This document shows positions 35,310 through 43,905 of a stretch of DNA of 64,000 bases, piece by piece. The position numbers were made by a program, and so were the translations under genes. The stretch's first letter is position 1. The number at the start of each line of letters is the position of its first letter. Source of the stretch: DASSTY01 sp035760645 (GTDB taxonomy: Bacteria; Gemmatimonadota; Gemmatimonadetes; Gemmatimonadales; GWC2-71-9); contig DASTSO010000117.1 in assembly GCA_035760645.1 (NCBI GenBank), forward strand, positions 1-64,000, written 5' to 3'. The notes below the pieces were generated by a model. It saw only the letters and a program-made list of their open reading frames with translations, had not been told where the DNA came from and did no database searches.

Positions 35310-36668
35310 ATGCAAACCAAGGCCCTGCCTGGCTTTCGCGACTTCTACCCCGACGATTTCGCCCTCCGCGCCCACATCTTCCGGACGTGGCGCACGGTAG
35401 CGGCGCGCTACGGGTTCGAGGAGTACGACGGGCCGCCGCTCGAGCCGCTCGAGCTCTACACCGCCAAGAGCGGTGAGGAGATCGTCGGCCAGCTCTACAA
35501 CTTCGTGGACAAGGGGAAGCGCGAGATCTCGCTGCGGCCGGAGATGACGCCCACGCTCGCCCGCATGGTGGCGGCCCGGGCGAACGGGCTCAAGAAGCCG
35601 ATCCGCTGGTTCTCGATCCCGCAGCTCTTCCGCTACGAGCGCCAGCAGCGCGGCCGCCTCCGCGAGCACTTCCAGCTCAACTGCGACCTGATCGGCGAGG
35701 CGGGCCCGCTGGGCGACGCCGAGATCGTGGCCCTCGCGCTCGACATCATGCGCGCCTTCGGCTTCGGGCCGCAGGACGTGCGTGCCCGCCTCTCCGACCG
35801 CCGGGTGCTCCGCGCCCTTCTCGAAGGGGCGGGGGTGAGCGAGGCCCAGCTCGAGAGCGCCTACCAGGCGATCGACAAGATCGAGCGCACGCCGCGAGCC
35901 GAGCTCGCCTCCCAGCTCGCCTTCGCGGGACTCGACGCACGCACCGCCGACGCGGTCTTCGCGATCGCCGAGCTGCGCGGGTGGCCGGCCGTCGAGGCGG
36001 CGCTCGCGCGGGTCGAGGGCGGCGAGGCCGCGGGCGCGCCGCTGCGGCAGACGCTCGCAGCGCTCCAGGCCATGGGACTCGCCGAGTTCGTGGACGTCGA
36101 CCTCACGATCGTGCGGGGGCTCGCCTACTACACCGGCACGGTCTTCGAGCTCTTCGATGCCGGCAAGACGCTGCGCGCCATCTGCGGCGGCGGCCGCTAC
36201 GACAACCTCCTCCAGGCGCTCGGCGGGGTGGACCTCCCGGCCCTCGGCTTCGGCATGGGCGACGTCGTCCTGGGCGAGCTCCTGAAGGACCGCGGCCTCG
36301 CGCCGCAGGGGGCCGCGAGCGTGGACGTCTTCCTCGCGGCGATCACCGAGGGCGATCTCCCCGACGTCCTGGCCCACGCGCACGCGCTGCGCGACGCCGG
36401 ACTCCGGGTCGAGTACGCGCTCGGCGCCCAGGCGATCGGCAAGCAGCTCAAGCTCGCCGATGCGCGCCAGGCGCCGTTCGCCGTCGTCATCGGCCCCGAC
36501 GACCGCGCCGCCGGCACCGTCGTTCTGAAGAACCTGCGTGCCAAGACCCAGCGCAACGTGCCCCGCGACGAGCTCGTCGCCGCGCTCACCGGCGCCCTCG
36601 CGGCCGAGCTCCCCGCGGCCGGCGCGACGGCCACCACCTCTCCGCTCACCGCGACCGCCCATGGCTGA
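35310..36668 (+). CDS. hisS: Histidyl-tRNA synthetase
   Basis: A 452-aa class II synthetase. LPGFRDFYPDD at the start, LRPEMTPTLARMVA, motif 2 FRYERQQRGRLREHFQLN, the histidine-specific DLTIVRGLAYYTGTVFE, motif 3 GFGMGDVVLGELL, and a C-terminal anticodon domain from about residue 335 are all present. The final 25 residues are an Ala/Thr-rich tail. The end overlaps the proS start by 8 nt. Confidence 0.94.
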   Translation: MQTKALPGFRDFYPDDFALRAHIFRTWRTVAARYGFEEYDGPPLEPLELYTAKSGEEIVGQLYNFVDKGKREISLRPEMTPTLARMVAARANGLKKPIRWFSIPQLFRYERQQRGRLREHFQLNCDLIGEAGPLGDAEIVALALDIMRAFGFGPQDVRARLSDRRVLRALLEGAGVSEAQLESAYQAIDKIERTPRAELASQLAFAGLDARTADAVFAIAELRGWPAVEAALARVEGGEAAGAPLRQTLAALQAMGLAEFVDVDLTIVRGLAYYTGTVFELFDAGKTLRAICGGGRYDNLLQALGGVDLPALGFGMGDVVLGELLKDRGLAPQGAASVDVFLAAITEGDLPDVLAHAHALRDAGLRVEYALGAQAIGKQLKLADARQAPFAVVIGPDDRAAGTVVLKNLRAKTQRNVPRDELVAALTGALAAELPAAGATATTSPLTATAHG

Positions 36669-38115
36669 CACCAAGGCCCTCACGACCCGCGCCGCCGACT
36701 TCAGCGCGTGGTACAACGAAGTGATCATGCGCGCCGAGCTCGCCGACTACAGCCCGGTCCGCGGCTGCATGGTCATCCGGCCGAACGGCTACGCGATCTG
36801 GGAGCAGATGCAGCGGGCGCTCGACGGGATGTTCAAGGAGACGGGGCACCAGAACGCCTACTTCCCGCTCTTCATCCCGCAGAGCTTCCTCTCGCGCGAG
36901 GCGGAGCACGTCGAGGGCTTCGCCCCCGAGACCGCGGTGGTGACGCACGGGGGCGGCAAGGAGCTCGAGGAGCCGCTCGTCGTCCGGCCGACGTCGGAGA
37001 CGATCATCTACTCGATGTACGCGAAGTGGATCCAGAGCTATCGCGACCTCCCGCTGCTGCTGAACCAGTGGGCGAACGTGGTGCGCTGGGAGATGCGCAC
37101 GCGGCTCTTCCTGCGGACGACCGAGTTCCTCTGGCAGGAGGGCCACACCGCGCACGCCACCGAGGCGGAGGCGGAGGTCGAGACGCTCCAGATGCTCGGC
37201 GTCTACCGCCGCTTCATGGAGGAGTGGATGGCGATGCCGGTGCTCACCGGCCGCAAGACGAAGAGCGAGCAGTTCGCCGGCGCGCTCCGCACCTACTCGT
37301 GCGAGGCGCTCATGCAGGACGGCCGGGCGCTGCAGGCCGGCACGAGCCACAACCTGGGACAGAACTTCGCCAAGGCCTTCGAGGTCACCTTCCAGACCGC
37401 CGAGGGCGGGCTCGACTACGTCTGGAACACCTCGTGGGGCGTCTCCACGCGCCTCGTCGGCGGGCTCATCATGACGCACTCCGACGACAACGGGCTCATC
37501 TGCCCGCCGCGCCTCGCGCAGTGGCAGGTCGTGATCGTGCCGATCTGGAAGACGGACGAGGAGAAGGCGCAGGTGGTCGAGGTCGGCCGCCGGCTCCGGC
37601 AGGAGCTGCACGCGGCGGGGCTCCGCGTTCACCTCGACGACCGCGAGGGGATGAAGCCCGGCGCCAAGTACTACGAGTGGGAGGCGCGCGGCGTCCCGTT
37701 CCGCCTCGAGGTGGGCCCGCGCGACGTCGCCCAGCAGTCGGTGATGGTCGCCAAGCGCACCGGCGGGAAGAAGGAGCCGCTCCCGATGGCCGGGCTCGCG
37801 GCCGAGCTGCAGACGCGGATGGACCGGATGCAGATCGAGCTGCTGGAGGCCGCGCGCGCGCGGGTCGAGGCCAGCACGATCCGCAACGCCACGAAGGAGC
37901 AATTCCTCGAGGCGATGGCGGGCCCGGGCGGCGGCGGCTTCGTCTACGCCGGCTTCTGCGGCGGCGAGCAGTGCGAGGCGGAGATCAAGGAGCAGACCAA
38001 GGCGACGATCCGGGTGCTGCCCGACCCGGAGTTCCGCTCGCCGCAGGCCCCGACGGCCTGCATGTGGTGCGGCGGGCCGGCCACGGCGGAGGCGGTGTGG
38101 GCCAAGGCGTACTGA
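36661..38115 (+). CDS. proS: Prolyl-tRNA synthetase, archaeal/eukaryotic type
   Basis: A 484-aa class II synthetase of the short type: there is no editing insertion between motifs 2 and 3. RPTSETIIYSMYAKWIQSYRDLP, NVVRWEMRTRLFLRTTEFLWQEGHTAH and GTSHNLGQNFAKAF are diagnostic. The C-terminal extension carries two cysteine pairs (CGGEQC and CMWC) that may bind zinc, and the protein ends in tyrosine, both features of the archaeal-like group. The ATG at 36661 lies inside hisS. Confidence 0.94.
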   Translation: MADTKALTTRAADFSAWYNEVIMRAELADYSPVRGCMVIRPNGYAIWEQMQRALDGMFKETGHQNAYFPLFIPQSFLSREAEHVEGFAPETAVVTHGGGKELEEPLVVRPTSETIIYSMYAKWIQSYRDLPLLLNQWANVVRWEMRTRLFLRTTEFLWQEGHTAHATEAEAEVETLQMLGVYRRFMEEWMAMPVLTGRKTKSEQFAGALRTYSCEALMQDGRALQAGTSHNLGQNFAKAFEVTFQTAEGGLDYVWNTSWGVSTRLVGGLIMTHSDDNGLICPPRLAQWQVVIVPIWKTDEEKAQVVEVGRRLRQELHAAGLRVHLDDREGMKPGAKYYEWEARGVPFRLEVGPRDVAQQSVMVAKRTGGKKEPLPMAGLAAELQTRMDRMQIELLEAARARVEASTIRNATKEQFLEAMAGPGGGGFVYAGFCGGEQCEAEIKEQTKATIRVLPDPEFRSPQAPTACMWCGGPATAEAVWAKAY

Positions 38116-39449
38116 GCGAGGGCGCCGCGGCGCTGAGTGCGGAGGCGCTCGCCGCGCTCTTCGCCGATGCGGGGCTCGTGCGCGAGCGCGGCGAGCTCGT
38201 CATGGCCGGCGTGCGCCTCGCCGACGTCGCCGACGCGGTGGGGACGCCGGCCTTCGTCTACAACGCCGAGGCGATCCGCGCGCGCTTCCGCGCGCTCGAC
38301 GCCGCCCTCGCGCCGCTGCCGCACCGGATCTGCTTCGCCGTGAAGGCGAACAGCAACCTCGCCGTGCTGCGGCTCTTCCGCGATCTGGGTGCCGGCGCCG
38401 ACATCGTCTCGGTGGGCGAGCTGCGACGCGCGCTCGCCGCGGGGTTCGAGCCCGCCCGCGTCGTCTTCAGCGGCGTCGGCAAGACGGCGGCCGAGCTGCG
38501 CGAGGCGGTCTGCGCCGGCATCGGCCACGTGAACGTCGAGAGCCGCGAGGAGCTCGAGCTGCTCGCCCGCATCGCCGATGAGGAGCGGCACCGCGTCTCC
38601 GTCGGCATCCGCGTGAATCCCGACGTCACGGCCGAGACGCACCCCTACATCTCGACCGGCAGCGGGGCCGCCAAGTTCGGCATCCCCTACGACCAGGTCG
38701 CCGCCGCTGCGGCGTTCGTGCGCGACAGCGCGCACCTCGAGCTCACGAGCCTCGCCATGCACCTCGGCAGCCAGCTCGTCGATCCCGCGCCCTTCGGCGA
38801 GGGGATCCGGCGGCTCCGCGCGCTGCTCGACGAGGTGCGGGCGCTCGGCGTGGACACGGTGCGGGTCATCGACATCGGCGGCGGGCTCGGCATCCGCTAC
38901 GCGGAGGAGCCGGCGATGGATCCGGCACGCTTCGCCGAGGTGGTGGTGCCGCTGCTCGAGCCCACGGGGCTCACGGTCTACGTCGAGCCGGGCCGCTTCC
39001 TCGTCGGGAGCGCGGGCGTGCTGCTCGGCGAGGTGCTCTACCGCAAGCATTCGGGCGGGAAGGGCTTCGTGGTGCTCGACGCGGGGATGAACGAGCTGGT
39101 GCGGCCGAGCCGCTACCAGGCGTACCACGCCATCGTCGAGCTCGCCGAGCAGGGGCGTCGGGTCGAGCGGGTGGACGTCGTCGGGCCGATCTGCGAGACC
39201 GGCGACTTCCTGGCGCTCGACCGACCGCTGCCGGGCCTCGCCGCCGGCGAGCGCGTCGCGATCCTGGGCGCGGGCGCCTACGGCTTCGTCATGAGCTCGA
39301 ACTACAACACCCGCGTGCGGCCCGCCGAGGTCCTGGTGGACGGCGGCCGCTGGGCGGTGGCGCGCCCGCGTGAGACGCTGGACGCCCTCTTTCGCGACGA
39401 GACGCCCACGCCGTTCGCCATGCCGCTCCCAACCGACGAGACCCGATGA
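38097..39449 (+). CDS. lysA: Diaminopimelate decarboxylase
   Basis: A 450-aa PLP enzyme that makes lysine from meso-diaminopimelate. The PLP lysine is in CFAVKANSNLAVLR, followed by VNVESREELELL, GSGAAKFGI, HLGSQL, DIGGGLGI, EPGRFLV and GPICETGDFLA, the last giving the catalytic cysteine from the partner subunit. The GTG at 38097 has GGAGG four bases upstream and overlaps proS by 19 nt. A CTG at 38112 would form a CTGA overlap like the many NTGA junctions here; ATG 38202 looks too short. Confidence 0.92.
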   Translation: MGQGVLSEGAAALSAEALAALFADAGLVRERGELVMAGVRLADVADAVGTPAFVYNAEAIRARFRALDAALAPLPHRICFAVKANSNLAVLRLFRDLGAGADIVSVGELRRALAAGFEPARVVFSGVGKTAAELREAVCAGIGHVNVESREELELLARIADEERHRVSVGIRVNPDVTAETHPYISTGSGAAKFGIPYDQVAAAAAFVRDSAHLELTSLAMHLGSQLVDPAPFGEGIRRLRALLDEVRALGVDTVRVIDIGGGLGIRYAEEPAMDPARFAEVVVPLLEPTGLTVYVEPGRFLVGSAGVLLGEVLYRKHSGGKGFVVLDAGMNELVRPSRYQAYHAIVELAEQGRRVERVDVVGPICETGDFLALDRPLPGLAAGERVAILGAGAYGFVMSSNYNTRVRPAEVLVDGGRWAVARPRETLDALFRDETPTPFAMPLPTDETR

Positions 39450-41002
39450 CCCCGCATCATGCCGGCGTGCTGATCATCGACTTCGGCTCGCAGTACACCC
39501 AGCTCATCGCCCGCCGGGTGCGCGAGTCGCATGTCTACTGCGAGATCCATCCGCCCTCCCGGACGGTGGAGTGGATCCGCGAGTGGAACCCGAAGGGGAT
39601 CATCCTCTCGGGCGGGCCCAACTCGGTCTACGGCGACAACGTCCCAACGGCCGATCCCGCGCTCCTCGACCTCGGCATTCCCATCCTCGGCGTCTGCTAC
39701 GGGATGCAGCTCCTCGCGCACCTGAGCGGCGGCAAGGTGGTGCGGGCCGACCGCCGCGAGTACGGTCGCGCGATGCTCGACGTGCTGGGCGGCCGGCTCT
39801 TCGACGGCTTCGCGGCGGGCGAGGCGACGCCGGTCTGGATGAGCCACGGGGACCACGTGGACGTGCCGCCGCCGGGCTATCGCGTGGTGGCGCGGAGTCA
39901 CAACACGCCGGTGGCGGCGTTCGAGCACGAAACCCGGCCCCTCTACGGCGTGCAGTTCCACCCCGAGGTGGCGCACACGCCGCGCGGCGGCGAGCTCCTC
40001 AACACCTTCCTCTTCGGCGTCTGCGGCTGCACGCCCGACTGGACGCCGGGCCACTTCGTCGACACCGAGGTCGCGCGGATCCGCGAGCTGGTGGGGCCGA
40101 CGACGCGCGTCATCTGCGGCCTCTCGGGCGGGGTGGACTCCTCCGTCGCGGCCGCGCTCGTCCACCGCGCCGTCGGCGACCGGCTCACCTGCATCTTCGT
40201 CGACCACGGCCTCCTGCGCCTGCACGAGCGCGAGCAGGTCGAGCAGACATTCCGCCGCAACCTCGGCATCGACCTTCGCGTGGTGGATGCGAGCGAGCGC
40301 TTCCTCGCCCAGCTCGCCGGCGTGACCGACCCGGAGCGCAAGCGCAAGATCATCGGCCACACGTTCATCGAGGTCTTCGAGGCCGAGGCGAAGGCGGTGG
40401 GCGACGACGTCGGCTTCCTGGTGCAGGGCACGCTCTATCCCGACGTCATCGAGTCCGCGTCACCCACCGGTGGGCCGTCGGTGACGATCAAGACCCACCA
40501 CAACGTCGGCGGGCTGCCCGAGCGGCTCCCGTTCAAGCTGATCGAGCCGCTCCGCGAGCTGTTCAAGGACGAGGTGCGGCAAGTGGGACGCGAGCTGGGG
40601 CTGCCGGAGGAGATGGTGGGGCGGCACCCGTTCCCGGGCCCGGGACTCGCGATCCGCATCCTCGGCGCGGTGGATCGCCCCGCGCTCGACGTGCTGCGGA
40701 AGGCCGACGACATCTACCTCGAGGAGATCCGCGCCGCGGGGCTCTACGACGACATCTGGCAGGCGTTCGCCGTGCTGCTCCCGATCCGCTCGGTGGGCGT
40801 GCTGGGCGACGAACGGAGCTACGACCAGGTGGTGGCGCTCCGCGCGGTGACCAGCCGGGACGGCATGACGGCCGACTGGTTCCCGTTCCCGCACGAGGTC
40901 CTGGCCCGCATCTCGAATCGCATCGCGAACGAGGTCGCGGGCGTCAACCGCGTCGTCTACGACGTGAGCTCGAAGCCGCCCGCCACGATCGAGTGGGAGT
41001 GA
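39446..41002 (+). CDS. guaA: GMP synthase (glutamine-hydrolysing)
   Basis: A 518-aa two-domain enzyme that turns XMP into GMP. The class I amidotransferase half has the nucleophile in GVCYGMQLLAHL and the histidine in VQFHPEVAHT. The synthetase half has the PP-loop LSGGVDSSVAAAL near residue 228 and the C-terminal dimerisation domain ending KPPATIEWE. The ATG overlaps the lysA stop by 4 nt, so it is the last gene of the hisS operon. Confidence 0.96.
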   Translation: MTPHHAGVLIIDFGSQYTQLIARRVRESHVYCEIHPPSRTVEWIREWNPKGIILSGGPNSVYGDNVPTADPALLDLGIPILGVCYGMQLLAHLSGGKVVRADRREYGRAMLDVLGGRLFDGFAAGEATPVWMSHGDHVDVPPPGYRVVARSHNTPVAAFEHETRPLYGVQFHPEVAHTPRGGELLNTFLFGVCGCTPDWTPGHFVDTEVARIRELVGPTTRVICGLSGGVDSSVAAALVHRAVGDRLTCIFVDHGLLRLHEREQVEQTFRRNLGIDLRVVDASERFLAQLAGVTDPERKRKIIGHTFIEVFEAEAKAVGDDVGFLVQGTLYPDVIESASPTGGPSVTIKTHHNVGGLPERLPFKLIEPLRELFKDEVRQVGRELGLPEEMVGRHPFPGPGLAIRILGAVDRPALDVLRKADDIYLEEIRAAGLYDDIWQAFAVLLPIRSVGVLGDERSYDQVVALRAVTSRDGMTADWFPFPHEVLARISNRIANEVAGVNRVVYDVSSKPPATIEWE

Positions 41003-41013
41003 GCGCGGGGCGG

Positions 41014-41056
41014 AGCGGGCCGGAGGACCGGTGCGCCGCGCCGGTCTTCCCCCGCT
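41014..41056 (+). terminator. guaA terminator
   Basis: GGAGGACCGG (41022-41031) pairs with CCGGTCTTCC (41041-41050) with one G-T pair, and AGCGGG/CCCGCT extends the stem beyond a 2-nt bulge. It lies 12 nt after the guaA stop. Confidence 0.55.
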
Positions 41057-41070
41057 GCGGACCCGTGCGG

Positions 41071-41076
41071 TAGATT
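41071..41076 (+). promoter_or_regulatory. Possible -10 box of the protease-FHA operon
   Basis: TAGATT, giving a leader of about 35 nt. Unlike the leaderless genes, the next ORF has a clear GAGGA Shine-Dalgarno seven bases before its ATG. Confidence 0.35.
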
Positions 41077-41116
41077 CCCGGTACTTACCCCCTCGCTCTC
41101 CTCTGAGGACAGCCCC

Positions 41117-42406
41117 ATGTCGTTCCTCCACCGCGGGTTCCGTCGCGGGGTGGCGGCGCTCGGCGTTCTCCTGGCCGCGCTCCCTGCGCTAGGCCATGCG
41201 CAGGAGCCGGGCAGCTCCGCCTCCGAGGCCTTCCGCCGCTACGGCGGGCAGGTGCTCAAGGTGCAGGTCCACGAGACCTCGTCTGCGGCGAAGGCCTCGA
41301 TCGGCTCCGGCTTCCTCGTCGGCGCCGACGGCCTCGTCATCACGAATTACCATGTCGTGGCGGACCTGGTGACCGAGCCCGGTCGGTACCGGGTAGAGGT
41401 CATCGGACCCGACGGCGAGCCCGACACGGCGCGGGTCGTCGCGCTCGACGTGGTGCACGATCTCGCGATTCTCGCGACGCCGCTCCGGCCCGCCGCCTGG
41501 TTCACCCTCAGCGACGCGTCGCTGACGAAGGGCGCCCGCCTCTACTCCCTCGGCAACCCCGAGGACCTCGGGCTCGCCATCGTCGAGGGCACCTACAACG
41601 GCCTGCTCGAGCACACGCTCTATCCGCACATCCACTTCACGGGGGCGATCAACCCGGGCATGAGCGGTGGGCCGGCGCTTCTTCCGGACGGCCGGGTCGT
41701 CGGCATCAACGTCTCCACCGCCGGCAACGAGCTGGGCTTTCTCGTGCCCGCGGGCTACGCCGCAGCGCTTCTCGCCCGCAGCCGGGCGGCCGGCTATCGC
41801 CCGCCGGCGGACTGGATGGAGGAAGTCGGACGCCAGATGCTCGCCTATCAGCGCGAGTACGTGCGCGGGCTGTTCGTGGGCGGGCCGAGGGCGACCTTCG
41901 GGCGCTACGAGGTGCCGACGAAGCCCGCGCCCTTCTTCCGCTGCTGGGCCGACCGCCGGCCGGCCGAAGAGCAGCTCTATTCGATCGTGGACCACCGCTG
42001 CTCGACCGACGACGACGTCTTCATCGCCGGTGACCTCAGCTCGGGCTCGGTGACGCTGCGGCACCGCTATCTCGGCTCGGCCGCGCTCAATCCGACGCGC
42101 TTCGCCGCGCTTCTGCAGAAGATCTTCGAGCCCGGGGATGAAGGGATGGAGGGGACCGAGACGCACCTGACCAACTTCCGCTGCCGGACCCGGAACGTCG
42201 CGCGTGAGGGCCACGTGCTGCGGGTCGCCTTCTGCCTGCGGCGCTACCGGAAGCTGGCGGGACTCTACGATGCCGTGGTGAAGGTAGCCACGCCCGGCGA
42301 CGGGCGGGAAGGCATCGTCAGCACGCTGACGCTGGCGGGTGTCAGCGACGAGAGCGCGATGATGCTGGCGCGCCGCTTCCTGGAGAGCTTCCGATGGACG
42401 AAGTGA
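41117..42406 (+). CDS. Secreted trypsin-like (S1C-type) serine protease
   Basis: A 429-aa exported protein with a signal peptide ending near ALGHA (residue 28). The protease domain fills about residues 35-230, and the triad is complete: His in NYHVV near 78, Asp in HDLAIL near 115, Ser in GMSGGP near 183. The last 200 residues, with four cysteines (two in the R-C-W and H-R-C-S segments, two in FRCRT and AFCLRR), match no domain I know and there is no PDZ domain. It overlaps an FHA-domain gene by 13 nt, so the two probably act together. Confidence 0.82.
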   Translation: MSFLHRGFRRGVAALGVLLAALPALGHAQEPGSSASEAFRRYGGQVLKVQVHETSSAAKASIGSGFLVGADGLVITNYHVVADLVTEPGRYRVEVIGPDGEPDTARVVALDVVHDLAILATPLRPAAWFTLSDASLTKGARLYSLGNPEDLGLAIVEGTYNGLLEHTLYPHIHFTGAINPGMSGGPALLPDGRVVGINVSTAGNELGFLVPAGYAAALLARSRAAGYRPPADWMEEVGRQMLAYQREYVRGLFVGGPRATFGRYEVPTKPAPFFRCWADRRPAEEQLYSIVDHRCSTDDDVFIAGDLSSGSVTLRHRYLGSAALNPTRFAALLQKIFEPGDEGMEGTETHLTNFRCRTRNVAREGHVLRVAFCLRRYRKLAGLYDAVVKVATPGDGREGIVSTLTLAGVSDESAMMLARRFLESFRWTK

Positions 42407-43359
42407 CCTGGCTGGAGGTGGTCCACCGGCGCGAGGGGGTCGTCGAGCGCCGCCGCCTCGATGGGCACGCGTTCGTCGTCGGACGCGGGTATGCGGCCGA
42501 CGTGATCGTGGACGACCCGCAGGTGTGCGCGACGCACCTGCGGGTTGCTCGCGACGACGCGGGCGTGCTGCTGGCCGAGGATCTCGATTCGGTCAACGGG
42601 ACGTGGGACGCGCAGCGGCGCCGGATCGGCCGCGCGGTGCTGCACTCGGGGGCGACGCTGCGCATCGGCCAGACCGAGTTGCGCTTCATCGGGCCGGACA
42701 CTCCGGTGCCGTCGACCGAGCGCGCCGGCGCGCGGGGGTGGCGGCGGCTGCTCGAGCCGCGATTCGCGCCGGCCCTCGCCCTGGTCGCGGGAGCCGCCGC
42801 GGCACTCGAGGACTATCTCGGCGGCTTCACCCGGCTCACCGGCGCGAAGGCCACGGGAGTGCTGCTGGGGTTCGTGCTCCTGCTCCTCGGCTACGCCGGC
42901 GCCTGGGCATTCGTCAGTCGTGTGACGGTGCGTGCCTTCAACTTCCGCCGGCACCTGACGATCGCCTCCCTCGCCACCGTGGGCACGCTCGCCCTGAGCG
43001 GGGTGACCGGGTATCTGGCGTTCGGGCTGCCCGACCGGGCGCCGCTGGAGCTCGCCGTTGCGGGGCTCTGGTCCGGCGTGCTCGGCCTCGTACTCTCGGC
43101 CCACCTCGCGAGCGCCTCCCGGCTCACGCGCCCGAGGCGGCTGAAGGTGCTCGGCGCGCTCGCGGCGGTGGCGGTCGTGTTCGCGGTCGTCGGGGCGCTG
43201 AACGACGAGTTCTCCGCGACTCCCCGCTTCGACGCGACGATCAAGCCGGTGGGCACGGGGCTCGTGCCCATGACGAGCGTGGATGAATTCGTGGCGGAGG
43301 GGACCGGCCTGGCGAAGGCCGTGGACAAGCTCGCTGCCGAGCCGAGGGCGGGGCGCTAG
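42394..43359 (+). CDS. FHA-domain membrane protein
   Basis: A 321-aa protein with an N-terminal FHA domain (about residues 20-105): VVGRGYAAD, ATHLRV and the DSVNGTW loop that binds phosphothreonine. About five membrane helices follow between 125 and 275 (for example GVLLGFVLLLLGYAGAWAFV), then a short tail. I know no named family with this layout. The FHA domain should face the cytoplasm. The 13-nt overlap with the exported protease suggests a membrane sensor or regulator paired with a periplasmic enzyme. No Ser/Thr kinase is in the window. Confidence 0.75.
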   Translation: MDEVTWLEVVHRREGVVERRRLDGHAFVVGRGYAADVIVDDPQVCATHLRVARDDAGVLLAEDLDSVNGTWDAQRRRIGRAVLHSGATLRIGQTELRFIGPDTPVPSTERAGARGWRRLLEPRFAPALALVAGAAAALEDYLGGFTRLTGAKATGVLLGFVLLLLGYAGAWAFVSRVTVRAFNFRRHLTIASLATVGTLALSGVTGYLAFGLPDRAPLELAVAGLWSGVLGLVLSAHLASASRLTRPRRLKVLGALAAVAVVFAVVGALNDEFSATPRFDATIKPVGTGLVPMTSVDEFVAEGTGLAKAVDKLAAEPRAGR

Positions 43360-43369
43360 GCCCCGACGG

Positions 43370-43822
43370 TCAGACGCCCTTCTCGACCAGCAGCTCGAAG
43401 AACTCGGCCGGACTCTTGAGTGCGGCGAGGCGGGCGGGGACGTCGGGCTCCTTGGCGAACTGCGCGATGCGGCCGAGGACCGGGAGGTAGAGGTTGCCGA
43501 CCTCGAGCGGCGGCGCCACGATGAGGAAGAAGTCGTGCACCGGGCGGCCGTCGATCGCCTGGTACTCGAGCCCCTCGATGCGGTGGCCGTAGGCGAGGCG
43601 GAGCCGCTCGACGACGGTGGAGCGGCAGTGGGGAATCGCGATGCCGCGGCCCACGCCGGTCGAGCCCAGCGCCTCGCGGCGGCGCAGGGCGCGCAGCAGG
43701 GCGTCGCTGTCGCGCGCGTCGAGCTTGAGGAGGCCGACCAGGTCGGCGAGCACGTCGTCCTTGGTGGCGCCCGGCAGCGCGAGCGAGACGGCATCGGCAG
43801 CGAAGAAGTCGCGGAGAAGCAT
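43370..43822 (-). CDS. ptsN: PTS EIIA-like nitrogen-regulatory protein
   Basis: A 150-aa PTS_EIIA_2 domain. The phosphorylated histidine is in GIAIPHCRS (near residue 65), and the order of strands and the REALGSTGVGRGIA segment match PtsN/fructose IIA. It acts as a phosphate relay or regulator, not as a sugar transporter by itself; no EIIB or EIIC is nearby. It diverges from dusB and converges on the FHA gene. Confidence 0.85.
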   Translation of the reverse strand: MLLRDFFAADAVSLALPGATKDDVLADLVGLLKLDARDSDALLRALRRREALGSTGVGRGIAIPHCRSTVVERLRLAYGHRIEGLEYQAIDGRPVHDFFLIVAPPLEVGNLYLPVLGRIAQFAKEPDVPARLAALKSPAEFFELLVEKGV

Positions 43823-43830
43823 GGCCCGGC

Positions 43831-43859
43831 AACCTACATGCGCGCGCGGGCCGCGTCAA
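43831..43859 (-). promoter_or_regulatory. ptsN promoter
   Basis: On the minus strand TTGACG (43859-43854) and TAGGTT (43836-43831) have a 17-bp spacer. The hexamer ends 8 nt before the ATG, so the mRNA is probably leaderless. Confidence 0.6.
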
Positions 43860-43870
43860 TCGCTCCTCGG

Positions 43871-43899
43871 TTGCCGTCTCCACGGGGTCCAAGTATTTT
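43871..43899 (+). promoter_or_regulatory. dusB promoter
   Basis: TTGCCG (43871-43876) and TATTTT (43894-43899) with a 17-bp spacer, 6 nt before the ATG and without a Shine-Dalgarno. It is back to back with the ptsN promoter. Confidence 0.6.
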
Positions 43900-43905
43900 C
43901 CGCCC

